A stretch of 27,317 nt of DNA from an uncultured Odoribacter sp. (GCA_900544025.1 UQTM01000043.1:1-27317); one strand, 5' to 3'. Shown: positions 6,932 to 16,479, counted from the stretch's first letter. Translations and numbers: made by a program. The notes: generated by a model from the letters alone, not told the origin.

Positions 6932-8578
6932 ATGAAAAAAAGAAACTTCCTATTTACGTTTGCTGCCATTATTATTATCGCTTTCAGCGTAACTGCATTG
7001 AAAAGCGACGACAAAAGTTTTGAAATCAGTAAACAGCTAAACATCTTCGCCACCCTATTCCGCGAAGTAAATATGTTTTATGTAGATGAAGTAAATCCCG
7101 GAGACCTGGTTTCCACAGGAATCAAATCCATGCTCCGCTCACTCGATCCCTATACGGTCTATTATCCGGAATCGGAAATGGAAGATGTCAAGCTCATGAC
7201 AACGGGAGAATACGCAGGCATCGGTTCGATCATCAGTAAAAAAGGGGATAAAGTCATCATCCGTGAGCCTTATAAAAATTCTCCGGCAGCGAAAGCCGGA
7301 CTGTTGCCCGGCGACGTAATTCTTTCCATCGACGGAAATTCGGTAAAAAACAAGAATACCGAAGATGTCAGCACCATGCTGAAAGGCCAGCCGGGTAAAG
7401 AAGTCGCCATAAAAGTGCAACGGGAATTCGAAGCAAAACCCATAGAAAAAAAAGTAATCCGTGAAAAAATACAGATTCCGAGCGTCCCCTACTATGGCAT
7501 GGTAAACGATACCACGGGATATGTATATCTTACCAGCTTTACCGATAAATCGGCTTCGGACGTCAGAGATGCGATCATTACCCTGAAAAACAACGGGGCA
7601 AAAGCCCTGATCCTCGACCTGAGGGGGAATACCGGCGGACTGCTCGATCAAGCGGTGGAAATCGTCAATTTCTTTGTTCCGCGAGGCTCGAAAGTGGTAT
7701 CTACAAAAGGAAAAGTGAAACAATCCGATAAAGAATATACGGCTACCAAAAACCCGATCGTACCCGATATGCCTTTGGCTGTGCTGATCGACCGGGGCTC
7801 TGCCTCGGCTTCCGAAATTGTATCCGGAGCATTGCAGGACCTCGATAGAGCCGTTCTGATCGGCGAACGTTCTTTCGGCAAGGGATTGGTCCAGTCTGTT
7901 CGCGATCTGGCTTACAACACGAAATTAAAGGTCACGACAGGGAAATACTACATCCCCAGTGGAAGATGTATTCAGGCTTTGGATTACTCCCACCGGAATC
8001 CGGACGGCAGTGTAGGCAAGGTGCCCGACTCCCTGATTACCGAATACACGACAAAAGCCGGCCGAAAAGTATATGACGGCGGAGGTATCAACCCGGATGT
8101 AAAAATCGATCCGGAAAAATACGCCCGGATCACCGAAGAACTGGTTATCCAGGACCTTACTTTCGACTTTATCAACAGCTATGCGCTCAAACATCCTGAA
8201 ATAGCCTCTATCCGTGACTTTAAAATCACCGACGATATCTACAATCAATTCAAGCAATATTTGAAAGAGAAAAATTTCAGTTATGAAACCGAATCCCAGC
8301 AGATACTCGAAAAATTGATTAAAGCCGCCAAAACGGAAAAATACTATGACGGTTCACAGGAACAAATCGCACAATTGCAAAAAGATTTCACCCATTCCAT
8401 CGACCGGGACATGGATGTTTTCCGGGACGAAATCATTACTTTTCTGACAGAGCAATTCGTTCAGCGTTATTATTTTATGGAAGGCGTTATCGAATATAAA
8501 GCGCTTCACGATAAAGAAATAAAAAAAGCGACAGAAATCCTTGCCGATCAGGATGAATATAAAAAGATTTTAAAGTAA
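6932..8578 (+). CDS. S41 family C-terminal processing peptidase
   Basis: 548 residues. Tail-specific serine proteases of this family trim or degrade exported proteins in the periplasm. Residues 5-24 are a signal peptide or N-terminal anchor. Residues ~85-165 form a PDZ domain (GIGSIISKKGDK, then PAAKAGLLPGDVILSIDG). The S41 core follows (LILDLRGNTGG, then GSASASEIVSGALQD, then GERSFGKGLVQ). The catalytic serine is S292 and the general base K317, 25 apart as in plant CtpA/D1P. A helical C-terminal part (~395-548) makes it longer than minimal Ctp enzymes and resembles the Bacteroidota type. It stands alone, with its own terminator. Substrates are not predictable from sequence. Confidence 0.95.
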   Translation: MKKRNFLFTFAAIIIIAFSVTALKSDDKSFEISKQLNIFATLFREVNMFYVDEVNPGDLVSTGIKSMLRSLDPYTVYYPESEMEDVKLMTTGEYAGIGSIISKKGDKVIIREPYKNSPAAKAGLLPGDVILSIDGNSVKNKNTEDVSTMLKGQPGKEVAIKVQREFEAKPIEKKVIREKIQIPSVPYYGMVNDTTGYVYLTSFTDKSASDVRDAIITLKNNGAKALILDLRGNTGGLLDQAVEIVNFFVPRGSKVVSTKGKVKQSDKEYTATKNPIVPDMPLAVLIDRGSASASEIVSGALQDLDRAVLIGERSFGKGLVQSVRDLAYNTKLKVTTGKYYIPSGRCIQALDYSHRNPDGSVGKVPDSLITEYTTKAGRKVYDGGGINPDVKIDPEKYARITEELVIQDLTFDFINSYALKHPEIASIRDFKITDDIYNQFKQYLKEKNFSYETESQQILEKLIKAAKTEKYYDGSQEQIAQLQKDFTHSIDRDMDVFRDEIITFLTEQFVQRYYFMEGVIEYKALHDKEIKKATEILADQDEYKKILK

Positions 8579-8608
8579 AAAGAAGCCGCGCTTGCGGCTC
8601 TTTTTTAT
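8577..8608 (+). terminator. Intrinsic terminator after the S41 protease
   Basis: AGCCGC / GCGGCT stem (8584-8589 with 8594-8599), GCTT loop, followed by CTTTTTT; flanking A/T bases extend the stem imperfectly. It begins next to the stop codon. Confidence 0.8.
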
Positions 8609-8632
8609 TTCTCATATTTTTAGTTATTTTTG
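8601..8632 (+). promoter_or_regulatory. Candidate promoter for the transglutaminase pair
   Basis: A perfect -7 box TATTTTTG (8625-8632) lies 20 bp after TTTT (8601-8604), which is also the T-run of the preceding terminator. The ATG at 8674 is 42 bp downstream. Confidence 0.45.
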
Positions 8633-8673
8633 GTGGAATGTGAAAAAACAATCATCAACCAAAAATAATAAAC

Positions 8674-10629
8674 ATGAAACAGCTCTTTTCTGCCCTTTTC
8701 ATACTCTGCTTCCTATGGATGCCCGGAGTTTCGCAAAATTGGCAAACGCTTGACCGACAAGCAAAACAAAACAAAGATTTTCAAAACCAACCGGTAGTCG
8801 TTTTGCTCGACAGCACCAGTGTGAATGTATCCGATAACGGATCCGGAACTTTCACGATCCGGAAAATCGTAAAAGTGGGCACTCCGCAAGGTGCCCTGAA
8901 AAACCGGGTATTGAAATACGATTACGATCCGCTGACTGCATTTGCCGAATTTAAAACCGTAACCATATACGGGGCGGACGGCTCTGTCCGCCATATCGAT
9001 CCCAAAACCGCATTGGACTACGCTGCTCCTGCACGTGCCATTTACTGGGGAGCCCGGCAGATCATGATCGAATTGGGAGAAATCCAGCCCGGAAGTGTGA
9101 TCGATTATGAAATCGCTAAAAAAGGGTTTACTTATGCCCTGCTCGGTTCTTCGGATGAAGACCGTTTTGTTCCACCCATGCGGGGACAATTCTACGATAT
9201 CGTTCCTTTCTGGGTAACGGAACCCACGGTAAAAAAAGTATATAGGGTAAGTACCCCCGGCGATAAAAACATGCAATACCAGTTCTATCAGGGAGAATGT
9301 ACCTCCTCCCTTCGTTTCGAAAGCGACCGGAAAGTATATTCGTTCAGTAAAGAATTAGTAACCCCTTTCAAGCGGGAACCCAATATGGTCGATCTCTTCG
9401 ACGTAGCTCCAAAATTAATGATGTCCTCCACCCCGAACTGGCAGGAAAAATCCCTTTGGTTTTACAAAGTGAACGAAGACTACGGCAGTTTCGAAGCCAC
9501 TCCCGAAGCCCAAAAGAAAGTGGACGAATTAATCAAAGGCAAAAAAACCGAAATGGAAAAAATTGCGGTACTCACGCATTGGGTTGCCGATAATATGAGG
9601 TATTCCGGAATTTCTATGGGGAAAGGGGAAGGCTACACCCTACACAACACCCGGATGAATTTCACCGACCGTTGCGGCGTTTGCAAAGATAAAGCGGCAT
9701 TATTGATCTCCATGCTCCGGATGGCAGGCTTTGAAGCCTATCCGGCAATGACCATGGCAGGCTCACGGGTAGAATCGATCCCGGCAGACCACTTTAACCA
9801 TAGTGTCGCCGTCGTGAAGCTTTCGGACGGGACATACATGCCCCTCGATCCTACCTGGGTTCCTTTCCTCCGGGAATTGTGGTCGAGCGCCGAACAACAG
9901 CAAAATTATCTGCCGGGAGTACCCGAAGGCTCCGACCTCCAAATTACCCCTCTTTCAGCTCCCGAAAACCATTATTTCAAAATACATGCCCACACTTCAC
10001 TGGCTGAAAACGGAACTCTTTCCGGCGAATTTACGGTGATGGCGGAAGGCCAGTCCGACGGTGCCGTACGCCGTACCTTCACTTCCGGATTTATGGATAA
10101 TTGGAAAAATGCTTTGGAAGCGGAATTATTGAAAGTTTCGCCCCAGGCAAAATTACTGAGCGTAGATTACGGAAAAGACCCCAAAAACTACACGGCAGCT
10201 CCTATCCGTATCAAAATGAAATTCTCTATCCCCAACTACGCCCTGGCCGGAGAAAATGTATTGATTATGCAGCCTTTGGTTTTCAGTAATTTATATAACC
10301 AGGTTCGCTCATACCTCGGAATAAATACTACATTGGAAAAACGGCAATTCGCTTTTAAAGACAGGTGTTCCCGCTACGTAGAATTAAAAGAAACCATGTC
10401 TCTTCCCAAAGGGTATAAAATGGTGCAAGACAACCGGGAAATCACCACAAGCGAAGATCCGGTAGCCTCTTTTAGCGGATATGTAAAACAGGAAAACAAC
10501 CAGCTCCAAATCCTTCAAAAATTAACTCTCGGAAAACGGGTTTACGAAGCAGAAGACTGGAAAGCTTTCCGGGAAGCCGTGAACGCACACAAATCATTTG
10601 CAGGAGAACAATTCATATTTGAAAAATAA
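8674..10629 (+). CDS. Secreted DUF3857/transglutaminase-like protein, intact catalytic triad
   Basis: 651 residues. A signal peptide (1-~21) exports it. Residues ~50-220 are DUF3857 (IRKIVKVGTPQG, VTIYGADGSVRHIDP, GEIQPGSVIDYE). Residues ~265-400 are a transglutaminase/protease-like core with a full triad: C337 in CGVCKDKAALL, H376 in NHSVAVV and D392 in LDPTW. The remaining ~250 residues are a beta-rich C-terminal region. The fold performs thiol chemistry on amide bonds (proteolysis or cross-linking), but the substrate of DUF3857 proteins is unknown. The next gene, 49 bp downstream, is a diverged relative without the triad, so the two probably work together or arose by duplication. Confidence 0.88.
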   Translation: MKQLFSALFILCFLWMPGVSQNWQTLDRQAKQNKDFQNQPVVVLLDSTSVNVSDNGSGTFTIRKIVKVGTPQGALKNRVLKYDYDPLTAFAEFKTVTIYGADGSVRHIDPKTALDYAAPARAIYWGARQIMIELGEIQPGSVIDYEIAKKGFTYALLGSSDEDRFVPPMRGQFYDIVPFWVTEPTVKKVYRVSTPGDKNMQYQFYQGECTSSLRFESDRKVYSFSKELVTPFKREPNMVDLFDVAPKLMMSSTPNWQEKSLWFYKVNEDYGSFEATPEAQKKVDELIKGKKTEMEKIAVLTHWVADNMRYSGISMGKGEGYTLHNTRMNFTDRCGVCKDKAALLISMLRMAGFEAYPAMTMAGSRVESIPADHFNHSVAVVKLSDGTYMPLDPTWVPFLRELWSSAEQQQNYLPGVPEGSDLQITPLSAPENHYFKIHAHTSLAENGTLSGEFTVMAEGQSDGAVRRTFTSGFMDNWKNALEAELLKVSPQAKLLSVDYGKDPKNYTAAPIRIKMKFSIPNYALAGENVLIMQPLVFSNLYNQVRSYLGINTTLEKRQFAFKDRCSRYVELKETMSLPKGYKMVQDNREITTSEDPVASFSGYVKQENNQLQILQKLTLGKRVYEAEDWKAFREAVNAHKSFAGEQFIFEK

Positions 10630-10678
10630 TATATTATAAACAAATGAATTACATCCATTCAATTAAATAAAAATTACC

Positions 10679-12469
10679 ATGAAAAAATATATATTCTCGC
10701 TGCTTTTCTGTTTCATTCTGTGTGCTTCGGCACAGGCAATACCGGAAGCAGAATTTATCAAGATCACGAAAGACTATACCTTTCAGCCGGATGGAAGTTA
10801 CGAAATAAGATACACTAAACAATTAAAAATCAATACACATATTGCTTTTAATAATTTGTATGGTGAAACTTTCATCGTATATAATCCTAATTATCAATCC
10901 ATTAAAATTAATTCATCCTACACCGAACAAGCAGACGGAACCATCATAAAAGCTCCTGAAAACGCTTTTAATGAAGTGCTTCCCTCTAACGCAGCAGATG
11001 CTCCTGCCTACAACCACTTACGTGAATTAGTCATTACGCATACGGGGCTGGAAATCGGTGCGACCATTTTTTTGGACTATACCCTTGAAACTAAAGCCGG
11101 GTACCTACCCAACGGGATTTTACCCGAAACGGACGATCTGCTGGAAGAAGCAAGCCCGGTCAAAGAATACACGATCAACATCCAGGTGCCGGCCTCCTTA
11201 CCACTCAATTATATTCTTACGGCCAGTCAGGTAAAACCGAAAATAACCGAAAAAGGAAATATGAAGCAATATTCCTGGCAATTCAAAAATATCCCGGCAG
11301 CGTCGTACGAATCGAAAATTCCGGATAGTGTTATCCCAAGGCTCATCACATCCTGCTACGATTCACAGCTCACAGCCTTAAAGGCTTTATATGGCAATTA
11401 TTTTACCGATCAGCCGGACGAAACCGTGAAAAACAAAGTAAAGGAACTGACCGACGGCAAGAAAGACGACCTGGAAAAAATTTTAGCTCTTCAGCAATTC
11501 GTTGCCGGACAAATCGCATTTTGCAAAATACCTTTAGAACAGGCAGGCTACACAGCCCGCACCCCTAAAGAAGTATTGAATACGGCATACGGAACGGATA
11601 TAGAAAAAAACAGGTTATTGGCGAGTATGCTGCGGGCAATAGGGCAAAAACCCGAAATAGTAATCCTCTTCCCTGCTCAACTACAAAATGGAATCAAAGG
11701 GCTGAACACAATATCTTCCTTTAGAATAAAAGTAAACAACAATGGTAAACCCTTATTTATATCGGCGTTGTTTTATCCAACCCCATCCCTGGAATTAAGC
11801 GGGCATCAGAAGAATATATGGATGATCTCCGACGCTGAAATTCTACCTTTGAATATCGTGGAAAACAATAATTCAGTAAACTATAAAGCAAATATTCAGC
11901 TATCTCCGGAAAAAGCGACGACAAACGGCCGGTTTATCATAAAAGGAGGTATGATCGCAACAATGGATACGGCTTCTACCGGGAAATATATTAAAAATCT
12001 ATGTTCACAAGCAGGCAAACTCACTACTTCTCAGCTGAATTCGGCCGACCGGAGAAATGCAGACATGAGCTTTTCAGCCGAAAAAGAACTGAGCACAACA
12101 CACGATTATTTGCTTTATGAGCTACCCCATGTGAATACCGGAATCAAGTCATGGTATTTGGGAATCCTGAACAGTTCACGTAAAAAGCCTTTTGAACTGT
12201 CCTATCCGATTACAGAAAACTATTCGTACACAATCACTTTAACCCCGGAAATGGCGTTAAAAACCAAAGCAGCCAATATCGATATCAGCAAGCCTTTCGG
12301 TAAACTTCATATCTCGATCACCCCTAACGGAAGCCAGATCACGGTAAACAAAGAAATACAACTCAATAAAACGGTTCTTTCTCCGTCGGAATATCAGGAT
12401 TTCAGAAACATGTATAACATTTGGAATGATAAAAATTACAATACCTTATTGATTCAAATCAAACAATAA
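10679..12469 (+). CDS. Secreted DUF3857/transglutaminase-fold protein lacking the catalytic triad
   Basis: 596 residues. A signal peptide (1-20, ASAQA) is followed by a DUF3857-like region (YRKQL-type strands, QADGTIIKAPENAFNE, GLEIGATIFLDYTLE) and then a helical segment that aligns with the transglutaminase core of the preceding protein. Anchoring on the shared LLxSMLRAxG helix, the catalytic Cys position is D307 (GTDIEKNRLL against GVCKDKAALL), the His position is Ser and the Asp position is Ala. It should therefore be a non-enzymatic member, perhaps a binding partner or scaffold. It is 49 bp downstream of the active relative on the same strand and likely shares its transcript. It is the last rightward gene before the convergent gap. 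Confidence 0.78.
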   Translation: MKKYIFSLLFCFILCASAQAIPEAEFIKITKDYTFQPDGSYEIRYTKQLKINTHIAFNNLYGETFIVYNPNYQSIKINSSYTEQADGTIIKAPENAFNEVLPSNAADAPAYNHLRELVITHTGLEIGATIFLDYTLETKAGYLPNGILPETDDLLEEASPVKEYTINIQVPASLPLNYILTASQVKPKITEKGNMKQYSWQFKNIPAASYESKIPDSVIPRLITSCYDSQLTALKALYGNYFTDQPDETVKNKVKELTDGKKDDLEKILALQQFVAGQIAFCKIPLEQAGYTARTPKEVLNTAYGTDIEKNRLLASMLRAIGQKPEIVILFPAQLQNGIKGLNTISSFRIKVNNNGKPLFISALFYPTPSLELSGHQKNIWMISDAEILPLNIVENNNSVNYKANIQLSPEKATTNGRFIIKGGMIATMDTASTGKYIKNLCSQAGKLTTSQLNSADRRNADMSFSAEKELSTTHDYLLYELPHVNTGIKSWYLGILNSSRKKPFELSYPITENYSYTITLTPEMALKTKAANIDISKPFGKLHISITPNGSQITVNKEIQLNKTVLSPSEYQDFRNMYNIWNDKNYNTLLIQIKQ

Positions 12470-13027
12470 ACCTCAATAAATGGATTAGACCTGATTCCGT
12501 TTATTTCAAAATAGCTAAAACCAGTATATTCCCCTAAGCTGTACTTTACTAACCTGGGAATATACTGGTTTTATAGTTAGGTGATCATCTAAAAAACTAA
12601 ATTCCCATTCATCCGTCTAAAAGGCTAATCCGAAACTTTTCATAGATAGAACTATAATTATTTATAAATATTGATTATTCATATATTATCTAATCTTACT
12701 TAAATTCATTGTTCAATTAATATATAGCTTATACGTTATTATTGGAAATCAAATCATTAATAATCAGCGTCTTAACATATAAATTTATACCGGTTATTTT
12801 TCAAATTACGATGCAAAAAATATACAGCATAAAAATCTGATTATCAATACAACGACAGCAAGAAATTAAATTTACGATAGAAAAAGAAATCGAAATGTAT
12901 ATGAAGAAAGAAAAAGGAGCAATAAAAAGAAAGAAAAGAAAATGGCAAATTAACCTGACCGGGACAGGGCTATAAACAAAATCGTCCTAACATAAGTTCT
13001 CCTTATCACAAAACAAATCAAAGAAAA
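12470..13027. other. Gene-free AT-rich gap between convergent genes
   Basis: 558 bp with no convincing gene. It contains the 18-bp inverted repeat listed separately and a purine-rich stretch (about 12879-12955). Inside the latter a short frame (12895-12975, 26 codons, Lys/Arg-rich) has no family signal and reads like low-complexity sequence. No tRNA or recognisable structured RNA was seen. Confidence 0.7.
12516..12573. terminator. 18-bp perfect inverted repeat, probable bidirectional terminator
   Basis: TAAAACCAGTATATTCCC (12516-12533) is exactly complementary to 12556-12573, with a 22-nt loop. The arms start with AAAA and end with TTTT, so each strand gives a hairpin ending in U's. It lies 46 bp after the last rightward gene. 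It is 455 bp from the end of uvrC, so its use by the leftward genes is less certain. Confidence 0.65.
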
Positions 13028-14827
13028 CTATTCCTGCCTGAAATAATCGAATACAAGATTAGCCCTTTTCGCTCCCAATACTTTAGTTAAATCTTCCAAT
13101 GATGCCTTTTTAATATTCTCCACCGATTTAAATTCTTGCAATAACTGGGTTTCAGCCTTCTCTCCTACTCCCTTTATACCGTTTAAAACACTGACAATCT
13201 GTGCTTTTTCTCGGAGTTTCCGATGAAAAGTAATTCCAAATCGATGCGCTTCATCACGAATGTGCATCAACGTTTTCAACGCAACAGAATTTTTAGCCAG
13301 TAAATAAGGATCTTTGTCTTCCGGAAAATAAATTTCTTCCATCTGTTTCGCTAATCCCAATATAGGAACTTTTCCATATAAATCGAGTTTCTTTAAACTA
13401 TTCACTGCAGAATGTAATTGCCCTTTTCCTCCATCGATCACGATCAGATCGGGCAATTCGAGCCCCTCGTCCAACACCCGGTGGTATCTGCGGTAAATAA
13501 TTTCTTCCATTGAAGCAAAATCATCGGCCCCGACTACCGTTTTCACGTGGAACTTCCTATATTCCCGTTTAGCGGGTTTTCCGTCGATAAACACAACACA
13601 GGAAGCTACAGGATTGGTTCCCTGAATATTTGAATTATCGAAACATTCGATACGATGCGGCAATGTAGGCAATTTCAATTCTAACTTAATGGTTTTCAAT
13701 ATATTAAACTTAGAATCTTCTTTTTTGGTACTTCTTTGCCTATCCTTATCCATCTTAAAATAAGAAACATTACGTTCCGACAACTCTAACAATTGCTTCT
13801 TATCACCCCGCTGCGGAATAACATAAGTAACTCCCTCCAACTCCACATCAGGATAAAAAGGGACGATGATCTCTCTTGAATCACTATTCACCAATTGCCG
13901 GATTTCATAAATGGCAAAAGAGAGCAATTCTTCTTTAGCTTCGTCGATTTTTTTCTCCAATTCAATGGTATGAACCTGAATCACAGCTCCGTGTACAATA
14001 CGTAAATAATTGATATAAGCGTATTTATCATCTTCAATATAAGAAAATACATCTGTATCGCTAATCGTAGTACGAACAATCGTCGATTTAGATTGATAGG
14101 AACGGATCGCCTCCAGAGCCACTTTCATTTCGTTTGCTTTTTCAAACTGCAAATCAGCGGCAAATTGATTCATTTTACGGGTCATAACCTCTATTACAGA
14201 AGATAAATTCCCCTTCAAAATATTTCGAATCTGAATTATAAACTCATTGTATTCTGCTTCTCTGATCTTCCCTACACAAGGGCCGATACAATTTCCGATA
14301 TGATACTCCAAACAAACCTTAAATCGGCAATGATCGATCGCTTTTTGAGTTAAGGGTAAATTACAGGTACGAAGCTTATACAAAGATTTTATCAAAGCTA
14401 TCAACGTATGTGCAAAACGAGCTGAAGTATAAGGGCCAAAATATTCCGATCCGTCACGCACAAAACGCCTGGTAATAAAAACACGGGGAAAAGGTTCTTT
14501 TTTTATACATATCCAGGGATAACTTTTGTCGTCCTTTAGCAAAATATTATACTTCGGCTTATATTTTTTGATCAGATTATTCTCTAATAAAAGAGCATCC
14601 TGCTCACTTTCCACGATAATATATTTAAAATCGTGGATTTTACTGACTAAAACTCTGGTTTTATCAGATTGATTGGTTTTATTAAGATAAGATAAAACCC
14701 TATTTTTTAATTTTTTAGCCTTTCCTATATAAATAATCGATCCAGAAGCATCAAAATACTGATACACTCCGGGACTTTGAGGAAGTTCGCTAATTTTCTT
14801 TTTTAATTCATCATCATATAAAGCCAT
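13028..14827 (-). CDS. uvrC: Excinuclease ABC subunit C
   Basis: 599 residues, full length. UvrC makes both incisions around bulky DNA lesions handed over by UvrAB. The N-terminal GIY-YIG nuclease shows G20-V-Y, Y33-I-G, R43 and E82 (LLLENNLIKKY). Cysteines C155, C172, C180 and C184 fit the four-Cys pattern reported to hold an iron-sulphur cluster in UvrC. A UVR (UvrB-binding) motif lies at ~212-246. The RNase H-like nuclease has D397 (FDNSN), D465 (DGGKGQ) and H528 (DEAHRF), the catalytic set. Tandem helix-hairpin-helix motifs close the protein (~549-590, IKGVGEKAE). It lies 23 bp downstream of adenine deaminase, probably in one transcript. Confidence 0.97.
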   Translation of the reverse strand: MALYDDELKKKISELPQSPGVYQYFDASGSIIYIGKAKKLKNRVLSYLNKTNQSDKTRVLVSKIHDFKYIIVESEQDALLLENNLIKKYKPKYNILLKDDKSYPWICIKKEPFPRVFITRRFVRDGSEYFGPYTSARFAHTLIALIKSLYKLRTCNLPLTQKAIDHCRFKVCLEYHIGNCIGPCVGKIREAEYNEFIIQIRNILKGNLSSVIEVMTRKMNQFAADLQFEKANEMKVALEAIRSYQSKSTIVRTTISDTDVFSYIEDDKYAYINYLRIVHGAVIQVHTIELEKKIDEAKEELLSFAIYEIRQLVNSDSREIIVPFYPDVELEGVTYVIPQRGDKKQLLELSERNVSYFKMDKDRQRSTKKEDSKFNILKTIKLELKLPTLPHRIECFDNSNIQGTNPVASCVVFIDGKPAKREYRKFHVKTVVGADDFASMEEIIYRRYHRVLDEGLELPDLIVIDGGKGQLHSAVNSLKKLDLYGKVPILGLAKQMEEIYFPEDKDPYLLAKNSVALKTLMHIRDEAHRFGITFHRKLREKAQIVSVLNGIKGVGEKAETQLLQEFKSVENIKKASLEDLTKVLGAKRANLVFDYFRQE

Positions 14828-14850
14828 AAAACATTCGAATTAAGTTCTGT

Positions 14851-16479
14851 CTAATCGCACTCGGAAATAAAATCAAAACATCCGTAATCGAATAAACCTC
14901 GTTCTCCGATTTTCAATTCAGGAATAACGATCAGAGACATAAAAGAAAGCGTCATAAAAGGAGAATCGAGTTTACAACCCATTTCTTTCAATTCTTTTGT
15001 CAAATTTTCCCACAAAGAAGCTACCGTCTTTCCATCCAAATCCGACATAATTCCGGCTATCGGCAAAGGCAATTTAATAATTCCTTTCCGATTCTTTACC
15101 GCTAAACCTCCTTTTTCAAAAATTACGGCATTAATCGCAGCCAAAATATCTTCATCCGAGCAGCCCACAGCAATGATATTATGGGAATCATGAGAAATTG
15201 TAGTTGCAAAAGCACCCTCTTTCAATTCAAAACCAGAAATAAAAGCAACTTGAGGGTGCGTATTTTGATAACGATTCAAATAAACGATCTTAAGTATATC
15301 TTTCTTTATATCCGATTCGAAATTTACGACCGGAAATTCCAGTTCAAAATCAATTCTCCGAGTAACAAGCTCTCCTGGAACAACTTTTATAGATACGATT
15401 TTTCTTTCTATCGGTTTACTGACATCGGCTAAAGAAATCATATTCCGGTTGAAATGATTGATTGTTTTCACCGGTTGCCGGAATGAATTTTCATCGTTTC
15501 CCCCAAAATTATACTTTTCAATCCCGTCGATATAAACAGATAATATATCAAACGACGTTAAATCCCGCAAAATTATAAAATCAGCAGGATCACCCTCTCT
15601 TAAACATCCTGCATCAATTCCATAATGAAGAATCGGATTATAGGAGGCGATTTTCAATACATCGAATAAATCGAAACCGTCGTGAATCGCCCTACGTACC
15701 AATTTATCTATTTCACCGGATGATAATAAATCATTAGGATGGGAATCATCCGTACAAAACATTACTTTTTCCGGATAATCCGCAATTAAAGACTTTAAAG
15801 CCTCGTAATTTTTTGCAGCGCTTCCCTCCCGAATCAATATCTTCATGCCAAGAGCGATTTTCTCGATCGCTTCTTCCAAAGAAGTACATTCATGATCCGT
15901 AGAAATACCTGCATCGATATACTCTTTTAGAGGTGCACCGGATAAACCCGGAGCATGTCCGTCTATGACTAAATGATGACGACGGGCTATTTCTAATTTT
16001 GCCCATACTTCCGGATCGTGTCGAACAACTCCTGGCACATTCATCATTTCCGATAAACCGACAAAATCATGATCGTTTACTAATTTTTCAATTTCAGAAG
16101 ACAAAAGCACACTCCCGGCAGAATCATAAGGAGTGGCGGGCACACAGGAAGGAATTGTAAAGAAAGATTTAATAGCACTCCGCTTACTATTTTCGATCAT
16201 ATAATCGATTCCTTCAACCCCCATTACATTGGCCATCTCATGAGGATCGTTTATAATGGCAATGGTCCCCCGGCAAATAGCCAGTTTAGAAAATTCTTCC
16301 GGAATTAACATCGAGCTTTCGATATGAACATGGGCATCTATGAAACCCGGAGAAATGTAATGAGTATATTTTTTTGAATTTCTGTTTATAGAAACGATTT
16401 TACCGAAATTTATAGAAATAGTTCCGGGATAAATTTCACGACGATGAACGTCGATGATATTTCCTTCTATATACTGCAT
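14851..16479 (-). CDS. ade: Adenine deaminase
   Basis: 542 residues from the ATG at 16479. The enzyme deaminates adenine to hypoxanthine in purine salvage, using metals in an amidohydrolase barrel. Visible motifs are PGFIDAHVHIESSM (H50 and H52 as metal ligands), INDPHEMANVMG, DGHAPGLSG, STDHECTS and CTDDSHPNDL. The C-terminal part (KIVYLNRY, GFELKEGAFATTISHDSHN, GGLAVKN, LPLPIAGIMS) matches the adenine deaminase-specific domain and separates it from other amidohydrolases. A longer frame from TTG at 16506 adds only nine poorly conserved-looking residues and is less likely. The gene lies below the parS-bearing gap and leads into uvrC. Confidence 0.95.
   Translation of the reverse strand: MQYIEGNIIDVHRREIYPGTISINFGKIVSINRNSKKYTHYISPGFIDAHVHIESSMLIPEEFSKLAICRGTIAIINDPHEMANVMGVEGIDYMIENSKRSAIKSFFTIPSCVPATPYDSAGSVLLSSEIEKLVNDHDFVGLSEMMNVPGVVRHDPEVWAKLEIARRHHLVIDGHAPGLSGAPLKEYIDAGISTDHECTSLEEAIEKIALGMKILIREGSAAKNYEALKSLIADYPEKVMFCTDDSHPNDLLSSGEIDKLVRRAIHDGFDLFDVLKIASYNPILHYGIDAGCLREGDPADFIILRDLTSFDILSVYIDGIEKYNFGGNDENSFRQPVKTINHFNRNMISLADVSKPIERKIVSIKVVPGELVTRRIDFELEFPVVNFESDIKKDILKIVYLNRYQNTHPQVAFISGFELKEGAFATTISHDSHNIIAVGCSDEDILAAINAVIFEKGGLAVKNRKGIIKLPLPIAGIMSDLDGKTVASLWENLTKELKEMGCKLDSPFMTLSFMSLIVIPELKIGERGLFDYGCFDFISECD

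Noticed and set aside
9032..9037. CACGTG core within the first transglutaminase gene as a further parS
   Set aside because: Flanks (TCCTG and CCATT) do not match the parS arms.
12895..12975. 26-codon frame in the convergent gap
   Set aside because: Low-complexity Lys/Arg composition, no family signal and no promoter match; not supported as a gene.
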